The translations under genes and the position numbers were made by a program. Under the pieces are notes generated by a model. The model made no database searches and was not told the origin of the DNA. It saw nothing but the letters and a program-made list of their open reading frames with translations. From Bacteroidota bacterium (lineage in GTDB: Bacteria > Bacteroidota > Bacteroidia > AKYH767-A > OLB10), in assembly GCA_016713525.1 (NCBI GenBank), contig JADJOZ010000004.1:248001-312000 (forward strand): a stretch of 64,000 nt of DNA. Direction: 5' to 3'. Positions 17,477 through 25,703 of the stretch are shown here, in pieces (positions within the stretch are counted from its first letter, which is position 1; every line of letters starts with the position of its first letter).

Positions 17477-18853
17477 ATGACAATGAAAAGATTAATGTTT
17501 GCTGCATTAGCTACCGTGCTGTCAGTCAGCGCAGTAACTGCACAGAAAAATCTTCCTTCCAATTTTTTCATGACAAAACTTGAAAATGGACTGGAGTTAT
17601 TAGTAATTGAAGACAATTCGGTACCGTTGGCTACTGTCGAAATTTGTGTTCACAATGGTTCTTACACCGAAGATCCCGATTACAACGGATTATCACATTT
17701 GTATGAGCACATGTTTTTTAAGGCCAACAAAGATCTTCCGTCACAGGAACAATTTCTTGCCCGAATTAATGAATTGGGAATTACTTTTAATGGAACTACT
17801 TCCAATGAAAGAGTGAATTACTTCCTTACCTTGAGTAGCACTAAAGTAAATGAAGGCTTATCATTCATGAACAGCGCCATTCGTTATCCTTTGTTTCTTG
17901 AAGATGAAATGAAGCGTGAGAATCCTGTTGTGGATGGTGAATTTCAACGTGCCGAATCGAATCCTGTATTCTGGTTGTTTAAAGATATGGACAAACAATT
18001 ATGGGGAGAGCATTATAGCCGCAAAAACACTATTGGTGATCACGATATTATCTTAAGTGCTACACCCGAAAAAATGCGTGTTATTCAGGCGAAATACTAC
18101 TATCCTAACAATTCTATGATTGTGGTTGCAGGTGATGTGAATCATGATGATATTTTTGCAAAAGCGAAAGAATTATTTGCTGATTGGAAACCATCTGACT
18201 TTAATATTTTCGAGAAATTTCCTATTCCGGAATTTAGTCCTTTGAAAGAATCCACTTCATTCATCACAGAAAATGCAAATGCCAAAACACCAATCATTAT
18301 GGCGTCATTGCATGGTCCTGATACCAGAAACGATATTCCTGCAACTTTTGCTGCCGATGTATTTTCATACATATTAAGTCAGAAGAGCTCACGTTTCCAG
18401 AAAGAAATGGTTGATGCAGGTTTGGCTTTTCAGGCGCAGGTAGGCTATCAAACCTGCAAATATGTTGGTCCAATTCAAATATTTTTAGTTCCCAATCCTG
18501 CAAGTGTACAGGAAGCGTATGCTAAGCTGAAAGAGCACATGGCACTTTGGAATACAGATGATTATTTTACAGATGAACAATTACAGACTGCTAAAAACAT
18601 GCTGGCCATTGAACAGACTAAAGATCGTGAAAGCACTTCTTCCTATGTACACTCGGTTACCTACTGGTGGGCTTCTGCAAGTATCGATTACTACACCACC
18701 TACATCGATAATCTGAAAAAAGTTAGTCGCGAAGACATCAAAAATTACGTTAACAAATACATCATCAACAAACCGATGGTCACCGGATTATTATTATCAC
18801 CTGAAATGAAATCTCAGATGGGAATTACCGATGCTTCATCTTATTTAAAATAA
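17477..18853 (+). CDS. M16 family zinc peptidase, active subunit
   Basis: A 458-aa exported metallopeptidase of the pitrilysin/processing-peptidase type. A signal peptide ends near VSAVTAQ. The inverted zinc motif HLYEH (H-x-x-E-H) follows NGLSHLYEHMFF, and the distal glutamate is in DGEFQRAES. The C-terminal M16_C domain begins near AKYYYPNNSMIVVAGDV. Start ATG 17477 is preferred over a longer reading; TATTTTTG at 17443-17450 is a possible -7 element. It is 27 bp before a second M16 gene that lacks the zinc site; such pairs form one heterodimeric peptidase. Confidence 0.92.
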   Translation: MTMKRLMFAALATVLSVSAVTAQKNLPSNFFMTKLENGLELLVIEDNSVPLATVEICVHNGSYTEDPDYNGLSHLYEHMFFKANKDLPSQEQFLARINELGITFNGTTSNERVNYFLTLSSTKVNEGLSFMNSAIRYPLFLEDEMKRENPVVDGEFQRAESNPVFWLFKDMDKQLWGEHYSRKNTIGDHDIILSATPEKMRVIQAKYYYPNNSMIVVAGDVNHDDIFAKAKELFADWKPSDFNIFEKFPIPEFSPLKESTSFITENANAKTPIIMASLHGPDTRNDIPATFAADVFSYILSQKSSRFQKEMVDAGLAFQAQVGYQTCKYVGPIQIFLVPNPASVQEAYAKLKEHMALWNTDDYFTDEQLQTAKNMLAIEQTKDRESTSSYVHSVTYWWASASIDYYTTYIDNLKKVSREDIKNYVNKYIINKPMVTGLLLSPEMKSQMGITDASSYLK

Positions 18854-18880
18854 ATTAACAACAACTAAAAAACGAAAGAA

Positions 18881-20224
18881 ATGAAAAGAAACAGCATTAT
18901 AACCGCGATGTTCCTATCAGCAGCGTTGTTGTTGAATAGCATAGTAACACTTGCAGGTGGTCCGGCTACCAAAGAAATTTCGGTAGAAGGAATCAAAGTA
19001 ATAATCAAACAAACTCCAAAAGAAGTAATCAGTGTAAGGATGTTTATCAAAGGCGGTAATGCCAACATCCCTGATGACAAACAAGGACTTGAAAATTTCG
19101 CCCTTTCACTGGCTGCCGAAGGTGGCAGTAAGATGCGCAATAAAGATGTGTTCAGTACTGAATGCGAAAAAATCGGAGCTGAAGTTTCCGGATATTCCAG
19201 TTATGATTTCGGAACTATGAATCTGAATTGTATCAAAGCATTCTGGGATGAGTCATGGAGCTTATTCGCAGAGGCTGTAACATCCCCTGCATTTGATGCA
19301 AAAGAATTTGAAAACATGCAAGGCACCCTGATTGCCGGTGCAAAGCAGGGCGAATCGAATCCCGATCAGCACCTTGCCAACATAGCTATGGAAAGCGTTT
19401 TCAAAGGTCGCAGTTATTCTAAAATTCCGGAAGGAACAGCTGAATCACTTGCAAAATTAACCTTGAAAGATTTGCAGGATCACTATGCAAAAGCTATGGT
19501 TAAAAGTCGTGTATTCATTGTGGTAGTTGGTAATGTAAATCCTGATGATGTAATTGCAAAAATAAAAGCATCGTTTGGGAAATTACCCTTGGGAACTCCA
19601 TCACCGGTTGAAGCGCGTGTACAAATCACCAAACCCGGAGTATATATTGAAGACCGTGACATTGCAACCAATTACCTGATGGGAATTATGACCGCTCCCG
19701 GAATGGGAAGTCCAGAAGGTGTTCCAATGCGTATTGGAATGAATATTCTTTACGATCGTTTCTTTGTGGAACTTCGTACCAAAAGAAGTCTCTCTTATGC
19801 ACCTGCTGCATCTTACAATGCAAATCGTATCAGCAACCCTTATAACAGCATTTACATCTCTACCCTCGATCCGAAACAATCGATTGAAGTGATGACTGAA
19901 GAAATTAACAAGATCAAAAAAGAAGGATTCACTGAAAAAGAATTGCTGGATAAAAAATTATCTTTCTTAACCCGGTATTACATGGGTCAGGAAACATCAT
20001 CGGCACAATCGCAGACACTTGGCATGAATGAGCTTGGTGGTACCTGGAAAAATGCAGATACTTTTACGGAAGATGTGAGTAAAACAACATTGAAAGATGT
20101 GAATACCGTATTTACTAAGTATACCGGAGCTATTCGCTGGACCTACCTCGGTAAGAAAGACGCAGTTAAGGAAGAAGATTTTAAGCAAACCTGGAAAGGT
20201 AATGTGCTTCAAAGTCCGTATTAA
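18881..20224 (+). CDS. M16 family peptidase-like protein, non-catalytic partner
   Basis: 447 aa with a signal peptide (about 1-26). The M16 fold is clear (KGGNANIPDDKQGLENF, YYMGQETSSAQSQTLG), but where the active partner has H-x-x-E-H this one has ENFALSLAAEGG, so zinc ligands and the catalytic glutamate are missing. In the paired M16B enzymes this subunit supplies substrate-binding residues from its C-terminal half (RTKRSLSYAPAASYN carries the usual R and Y). Probably co-transcribed with the gene before it; a terminator follows. Confidence 0.9.
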   Translation: MKRNSIITAMFLSAALLLNSIVTLAGGPATKEISVEGIKVIIKQTPKEVISVRMFIKGGNANIPDDKQGLENFALSLAAEGGSKMRNKDVFSTECEKIGAEVSGYSSYDFGTMNLNCIKAFWDESWSLFAEAVTSPAFDAKEFENMQGTLIAGAKQGESNPDQHLANIAMESVFKGRSYSKIPEGTAESLAKLTLKDLQDHYAKAMVKSRVFIVVVGNVNPDDVIAKIKASFGKLPLGTPSPVEARVQITKPGVYIEDRDIATNYLMGIMTAPGMGSPEGVPMRIGMNILYDRFFVELRTKRSLSYAPAASYNANRISNPYNSIYISTLDPKQSIEVMTEEINKIKKEGFTEKELLDKKLSFLTRYYMGQETSSAQSQTLGMNELGGTWKNADTFTEDVSKTTLKDVNTVFTKYTGAIRWTYLGKKDAVKEEDFKQTWKGNVLQSPY

Positions 20225-20240
20225 TAACCAATAACTGAAA

Positions 20241-20272
20241 TTAAAAAAGCCTCCGACACCGGGGGCTTTTTT
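20241..20272 (+). terminator. Terminator of the M16 operon
   Basis: Stem AGCCTCC/GGGGGCT with one wobble pair, A-run before and six T after. Confidence 0.85.
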
Positions 20273-20414
20273 ATTGACCTATTCATAGGAAAAGATGGCG
20301 AAACGAACATTTCGCTTGTTTAGTATGCAAATTTCATTTTACCAAGAATTTACAAAGCATTCATACTAAATATTATAGTGTAGCCGTTTGCAAAGTAACC
20401 TAACATTTTAAACC

Positions 20415-21069
20415 ATGAAAAAAAGCAATCATTTATTTACTTGCCGGCACCTCATTGCTGGTGGTTTCCTGCGAAAAGCATACAGAAGAAGAGTATCCAA
20501 TACCTGAATCAGCAACTGTGGCCGAGTACGCCCAATTGAAAGTCGGTAATTACTGGATTTACGAATTATACAATGTTGATTCCTCAGGTAATGAAACACC
20601 TACGGGACAATTCGACAGTTGTTATGTAGAAAAGGACACAGTAATTAATAACATGACTTATACTAAATATGTTACACCTTATCTCTCTTGGCCTTCAACC
20701 ATATCACTTTATCAACGCGATTCATCAGGTTATTTGGTCGATAATACTGGATTAATTTATCTAGCGCCAAATGATTTCAACTCAATTTTAGAAGACAGCT
20801 ATATTATGGGATCCGTTGACACTGTTGCGCATCTGATAAAGCAAATGAAAGACAGGAATGTATCCGTAACAGTGCCTGCCGGGACATATTCAACCATCAA
20901 TTGCCAAACAATGTATGAAATGTATCCACCATTTGATATTGCCGGCACCTTCCGTCCACTTAACTACCGCTATGCTTCAGGAGTGGGCATTGTTTGGGAC
21001 AGGAAAGTCTTTTTTGCATCACTTCCCGGTTACACCGATCGTAAACTGGTCAGGTTTCATCTTAATTAA
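20415..21069 (+). CDS. Lipoprotein of unknown function, one frameshift near the start
   Basis: About 218 aa. As written the ATG at 20415 runs out of frame at a stretch of seven A (20418-20424). With six A the N-terminus reads M-K-K-A-I-I-Y-L-L-A-G-T-S-L-L-V-V-S-C, a textbook lipoprotein signal with lipobox LVVSC, and continues in frame to the end. The mature part is beta-rich (LKVGNYWIYELYNVDSSG) with no family I can name, resembling small outer-membrane lipoproteins with a 'YWxY' start. Function unknown. Confidence 0.75.
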
Positions 21070-21176
21070 ACAAGTAAACACAGATTCATGAAGGGAATTT
21101 GGTGAAAAGAATTCATTTCTGTTGAAACAGGTAAAAATTCTTTTTAATTTTACTTGCTTATTAGCAACCACCCTTC

Positions 21177-21932
21177 ATGAATCTTTCTGTTCATTTTAAT
21201 GGCATCAACTATATAGCAGATCTGTTAAAGCCAATCGATCTTTCTATTTCATTGCATACCGGTGCCGACAATGTTACTGCATGGTATGTAGATCCACCGA
21301 GAATCGAACCGGTAAGAATGGGCGACTGGGTTGGTGAAGTGGCTAGTGGTGCTGCAGTTAATTTCCGGAATGTATACATCAATCCACATGGACATGGTAC
21401 GCATACCGAATGTGTGGGACATATCAGCAAAGAAAATTACAGCCTGAATAAATGTCTGAAACAATTTTTCTTCACTGCCGCTGTGGTTACCGTAACACCT
21501 GCAGAACAAAATGGTGATCAGGTAATTTTACTCGAAACCATTCTGGAAAAACTGCCGGTCAAAGGCACGCAGGCATTGGTAATTCGTACCCTGCCCAATG
21601 ATGTAAGCAAATGTTCGCGACAATATTCCAATACCAATCCACCCTTTTTAGAGGCTGCAGCTGCTGAATGGATGGCAGCAAATGGTATCGATCATTTGTT
21701 ACTTGATACTCCATCCGTCGACAAGGAACAGGATGGTGGAAAACTCAGTGCGCATCATGCATTCTGGAAATATCCAGAAGAAACGCGACTGCATGCAACC
21801 ATTTCCGAATTAATTTATGTTCCCGAATCGGTGAAGGATGGACTTTATATGTTGAATCTTCAGATTACAGCATTAGAAAATGATGCGAGTCCGTCGAAAC
21901 CTTTATTGTTTGAATTAAATCCACAACAATGA
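21177..21932 (+). CDS. Cyclase family metal hydrolase, kynurenine formamidase-like
   Basis: 251 aa. The metal site HGHGTHTECVGH (around residues 61-72) is the cyclase/KynB H-x-G-T-H-x-(D/E)-x-x-x-H motif. Members hydrolyse N-formylkynurenine or related amides and esters. The next gene on the other strand is an aldehyde dehydrogenase closest in sequence pattern to 2-aminomuconate-semialdehyde dehydrogenase, an enzyme lower in the same tryptophan-degradation route, which favours kynurenine formamidase. A cyclase with another substrate cannot be excluded. It overlaps the next gene by 4 bp (ATGA). Confidence 0.8.
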   Translation: MNLSVHFNGINYIADLLKPIDLSISLHTGADNVTAWYVDPPRIEPVRMGDWVGEVASGAAVNFRNVYINPHGHGTHTECVGHISKENYSLNKCLKQFFFTAAVVTVTPAEQNGDQVILLETILEKLPVKGTQALVIRTLPNDVSKCSRQYSNTNPPFLEAAAAEWMAANGIDHLLLDTPSVDKEQDGGKLSAHHAFWKYPEETRLHATISELIYVPESVKDGLYMLNLQITALENDASPSKPLLFELNPQQ

Positions 21933-22285
21933 ACATTGAAGAAATCCGCGCCTATTGTTTAAATTTCCATGACACAACGGAATCGTTTCCGTTTGATGAA
22001 GACACTCTCGTATTTAAAGTGTCAGGCAAAATGTTTTGTCTCACCAGCCTCAGTGAACCCGACCGTATGAACCTGAAATGCGATCCTGAAAAAGCTATTG
22101 AATTAAGAGAGCAATACCCATGTGTAATTCCAGGATATCACATGAGTAAGAAAATGTGGAATACAGTAATTATTGATGGAAGTGTTTCCAAAAAAATGTT
22201 GCAATCATGGATTAAGCATTCCTTTGACGAGGTAGTAAAAGGCTTACCCAAGAAGTTACAACTGCAGCATCAAACCAAAAAATAA
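21929..22285 (+). CDS. MmcQ/YjbR family protein
   Basis: 118 aa, the full length of this small family with a double-stranded-DNA-binding-like (CyaY-like) fold. Signature parts are the start NIEEIRAYCLNFHDTTESFPFD (family 'LpgvtesfPFg'), FKVSGKMFCL, LKCDPEKAIELRE and the end with HMSKKMWNTVI. Coupled by ATGA to the cyclase gene. Its cellular role is not established for the family. Confidence 0.88.
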   Translation: MNIEEIRAYCLNFHDTTESFPFDEDTLVFKVSGKMFCLTSLSEPDRMNLKCDPEKAIELREQYPCVIPGYHMSKKMWNTVIIDGSVSKKMLQSWIKHSFDEVVKGLPKKLQLQHQTKK

Positions 22286-22293
22286 TTCCTTGA

Positions 22294-23737
22294 TTACTTC
22301 AGGCTGATACAAACGTTTTTCTCTTCGGTAAAAAATTCGAGTGCTTCAAAACCACCTTCACGACCTACACCAGATTGTTTTACACCACCAAAGGGAGTAC
22401 GCAAATCGCGCAGCAACCAGCAGTTAATCCATACAATTCCCGAATGAAGGTGAGCTGCAACACGGTGTGCGCGTGTTAAGTTTTGCGTCCATACCGTAGC
22501 GGCAAGACCATACTTTGTAGAATTTGCATAAGCCAGCACTTCTTCCTCTGTATCAAAAGGCATAATAGTAACTACAGGGCCAAATATTTCTTCCATATTA
22601 GTTCGACAATTGGAAGGGAGTCCTTCAATTACTGTCGGTGCAAGATAATAGCCCGAAGCAAGTTCACCTTCAGGATACACCCTTTCACCACCGCATAAAA
22701 TCGTACCACCTTCTTCTTTGGCAAGTTGAATATAATATGAAATTTTCTCAAGATGAGGCAATGAAACGATAGCACCAATGCGGGTTTCTTCCTGAAACGG
22801 ATCACCAACTTTTAATGCTTTCACCTTTTCAACAAAGGCAAGTTTAAATTTTTCGTATAGTGGACGTTCCACAAAAATGCGGGAGCCGCACAAACATATC
22901 TCACCCTGATTAGAGAATGATGAATGAATAGTAGTTTTAACTGCAGCATCAAAATCGCAATCGGCAAAAATGATATTCGGATTTTTCCTCCCAGTTCAAG
23001 CGACATTTTTTGAACATGGGTGCTGCAACTTTTGAAATAGCCGCACCGGTTTGAGTGCCTCCTGTAAAAGAAATTACCGGTATACCGGGATGCGCAGTGA
23101 TTGGTCCGCCAACCTTTGGACCTGTGCCATGCACAATGTTTAAAACTCCGGGTGGCAATCCTGCTTCGATGCATAACGATGAAAGCATATATGCAGTGTA
23201 GGGAGTTATTTCTGAAGGTTTAGCAACAACACAATTTCCGGATGCCAGTGCAGGAGCAATTTTCCAGGAAAATAAATAGAGGGGCAAGTTCCATGGTGAG
23301 ATACACCCTGCAACTCCTATTGGTTGTCGAAGGGTATAATTGATAGCCATTCCTTCCATGGCATGAGCTTCTGTTGATTGATGCAAAATTCCGGTGGCAT
23401 AAAAGTAAAAATTGCTGGCAGCACGGGGAATATCAACTGATTTTGAAAGCCAGAGTGGTTTTCCATTATCACGACTTTCGGCAATAGCCAATTTTTCAAG
23501 ATCACGGGTAATTAGTTCTGAAATCTTCACTAAAATTGTTGACCTTTTCGCAGCAGGCATCATGCTCCACGAATGAAAAGCAGCTTGTGCAGCAGCAACG
23601 GCCAATTCCACATCACGATCATCGGAATCGGGAATGGAACAATAAGGTTTTCCTGTGGAAGGATTTATATTATCGAAGTAAGTCTGACTTACAGGAGCCT
23701 GTAACTTACCATTAATGTAATTCAAAATTGTTTCCAT
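22294..23737 (-). CDS. Aldehyde dehydrogenase, ALDH8A1/aminomuconate-semialdehyde type, two frameshifts
   Basis: About 481 aa when repaired. An NAD-dependent aldehyde dehydrogenase with ISPWNLPLYLFSWKIAPALA, the GTGPKVG and SFTGGTQTG Rossmann segments, ELGGKN and the nucleophile region NQGEICLCGSR. The segments IPRAASNFYFYA, NQGEICLC and WINCWLLRDL resemble human ALDH8A1, which oxidises 2-aminomuconic semialdehyde in tryptophan breakdown. The frame breaks at two runs: T 23006-23011 needs seven, T 22982-22986 needs six; with both, K-K-M-S-L-E-L-G-G-K-N-P-N is restored. Start ATG 23737 (METILNYINGK). It faces the cyclase/MmcQ genes. Confidence 0.87.
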
Positions 23738-24321
23738 AGTACTTTTTGTGAATGGCAAAGGTAATAAATATTGTTTTTATTGGTATTCCTGAGTTAAAAG
23801 AGGCTTCTGCAAATAATTTGGTGATTCGTGCCCAGAACGGAGTCGAGGGGTGCTAATTGTTGTTCCTCAGTAAAAAGATGTGACTGCCTGTGATTTGGTG
23901 GTTTGGTGATTCGGTGGTTTGGTGGTTTGGTGATTGGTGTGCCCGAGTCAAAAGATGTAACTGCACTTGAGTTATAAGCTCCGCCCTGAGCGTAGTCGAA
24001 GGGTTGAAAGCCTGCCCGGCAGTGTGGAACACTACTGCGGGGTTGTAAGTTTAAAGTTGGGGAGACTTTTGACTGAATGAAATTTCGTTTTTCAGCTGGG
24101 ATGCACAAGGTCATTAGTTTTTAGTGATCAGTGTATTTGGCAATTGAATTTCAAGGTCTCGGTTTTAATTTTGGATTAATTTGATGGCCACTAAAGATGC
24201 TAGAATCTGGCACTCAAGATGATTTAATTAATATTGAATAATAAGAATTGAAAATTGATAAATGGCATTTCTATCTAACACTATAATATTTCTGTGCAGA
24301 AATCAATCTATCAATTATAAT
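23738..24321. repeat. Non-coding stretch with simple repeats and a CCCTGAGCG palindrome
   Basis: No credible gene. 23898-23940 holds about five units of an 8-mer near TTTGGTGG/TTTGGTGA. CCCTGAGCGTAGTCGAAGGG (23984-24003) is an imperfect palindrome of the same kind as four copies at 50863-51064. An open minus-strand frame across this stretch is repeat-derived. Confidence 0.7.
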
Positions 24322-24586
24322 ATATCATTCCCTCAAAGGGACCGAACAGCATCCAGCACGTGTTGGCAGTTTGCCGTCTGGCGCCGCGACTCGCGCCTTT
24401 TTTTACAAGACAGTTTTTCCAAGAAAAACTGTCTTAGTAAAAATCAGCGCACGGCTAACTGCCAAAAGTTTAGAATCAAAAAGGGGGGAAAGTGATTCAG
24501 CAAAATCACTATGGTATGTATGGAAAGTGCCTGATGCTGTTCTTGACTTTTTGGTTACTTTTTGGTCAAGCAAAAAGTAACAAAGC
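24322..24586 (+). repeat. Structured dispersed repeat, copy A
   Basis: About 265 bp that recurs in opposite orientation at 50434-50700. It runs from TATCATTCCC through ACCGAACAGCATC to the motif TTTTTGGTCAAGCAAAAAGT and ACAAAGCCT. Inside are several stems: TTGGCAGTTTGCCG/CGGCTAACTGCCAA (24363-24376 and about 24452-24465), GGCGC/GCGCC near 24380-24397, and the perfect AAGACAGTTTTT/AAAAACTGTCTT hairpin (24407-24435). Small open frames across it look incidental. Confidence 0.85.
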
Positions 24587-24801
24587 CTCAAGGCAGTTGA
24601 AATACGATGGTGTAGGAGAAATTTAATCCAATGAAAATCCTGAGCACCGCTGAAGTGTGGTCAAGGAAAAAGCAACAAAGCCTGCATGGCAGATGCAAGA
24701 CAGAATGAGAATGAGAATAAGAATCAAAATGAGAACGGGAAACTGAATGAAATCAAGGGGGATTTTTATTCTGCACAACAATTTCATTCCCCACTCACTT
24801 C
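24587..24801. repeat. Tail of repeat copy A with AATGAG simple repeat
   Basis: 24669-24709 (AAAAAGCAACAAAGCCTGCA onwards) repeats the end of copy A and matches the tail of copy B at 50410-50433, so about 80 bp has been inserted or duplicated within copy A's end. 24706-24745 is a degenerate hexamer repeat near GAATGA. No gene. Confidence 0.65.
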
Positions 24802-25215
24802 TCACTCACACTCGCAAAAATGATCCTGATCAAGATCGATTACAGTTACAACTTTATCGTTTGATTCACAATCTGCAATTACAATCCGCAGTCTGTGGCC
24901 GTCGGTGCCGGTTCCTTCGTATGCAATGGTTGGACAAGGCTTGTCACCCGGATCAGATTTTTTGGTATTTATGGTTCCGGCTTGAATTACTGAAGCTATT
25001 TCTGCTTCCGTTATTTCACGGCAAGCCATTCTACAACGTGCATGTTTGGTGTAAACAAGTGGTTCATGGCGGTGTTTTTCGGTATTGACCGAGGTTCTTT
25101 CCGAAGGACTATCTTTAGTAACCGGTTGCTTATCGGTTGCCGTGAACCAATAAATAAGCAATGCGATAAATAACAACAGTATTCCGGGTAGACTTTTCGA
25201 GAATCTTTGATTCAT
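24802..25215 (-). CDS. DUF4258 domain protein with N-terminal membrane anchor
   Basis: 137 aa from ATG 25215 (MNQRFSKSL). One hydrophobic segment (LPGILLLFIALLIYWF, about residues 9-26), a polar linker, then a DUF4258 domain from about residue 53 (YTKHARCRMACREITEAEI, RLRIVIADC, KVVTVIDL). DUF4258 shares sequence features with RelE/ParE-like folds, but no activity is known for this form. It lies alone in a repeat-rich region, and a heptamer repeat array occupies its upstream side. Confidence 0.78.
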   Translation of the reverse strand: MNQRFSKSLPGILLLFIALLIYWFTATDKQPVTKDSPSERTSVNTEKHRHEPLVYTKHARCRMACREITEAEIASVIQAGTINTKKSDPGDKPCPTIAYEGTGTDGHRLRIVIADCESNDKVVTVIDLDQDHFCECE

Positions 25216-25230
25216 ATTTCTGTATATTAC

Positions 25231-25370
25231 ATCCCTTTCCACTTTCCACTTTCCACTTTCCACTTACAACTTACAACTTACAACTTACAACTTACAACTT
25301 TCCACTTTCCACTTTCCACTTTCCACTTTCCACTTACAGCTTTCCACTTACAACTTTCAACTTACATTCA
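25231..25370. repeat. Heptamer microsatellite (CTTTCCA)n/(CTTACAA)n
   Basis: About 20 consecutive 7-bp units of two related kinds, alternating in blocks: CTTTCCA, then CTTACAA, then CTTTCCA again and a mixed end. It is directly upstream of the DUF4258 gene, read away from the array. Confidence 0.9.
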
Positions 25371-25703
25371 CAATTCTAAATTTTTCATTTTTCATTTAAA
25401 ATTCGCTATCCATAGAAAAACCTAATAGCACATTGACGTCCATTCAAAGCATTCCTAAAATAAAATAACAATGTTCCATTGGTTCATTAAGCTTGTCAAA
25501 ATACACTTATCCCGGTTAAAATAAGATCACGGTTGGCAAGCGGCTGGGCATTAAATAAGCTGTCGGCATAGACAAGCACAAGATAACAGTTAAAATCTAT
25601 GCAGCAAAACCGCCTTTAAAACCCGAAATCGTCACATAATTATGTTGGTTTGGTGGGTTTTACGCTGAAATTCAATATTATTGCAGTTCAACCAACGATT
25701 TCT
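25371..25703. other. Spacer before the amidohydrolase genes
   Basis: About 330 bp in which I see no gene, strong hairpin or full promoter match. Confidence 0.5.

Noticed and set aside
23794..24114. Minus-strand open frame as a gene
   Set aside because: It runs through the 8-mer repeat and the CCCTGAGCG palindrome, giving a low-complexity product with no family and no start signal.
24262..24591. Short open frames across structured repeat copy A, and the equivalents in copy B
   Set aside because: The frames follow from hairpins and the TTTTTGGTCAAG motif and are present in both orientations.
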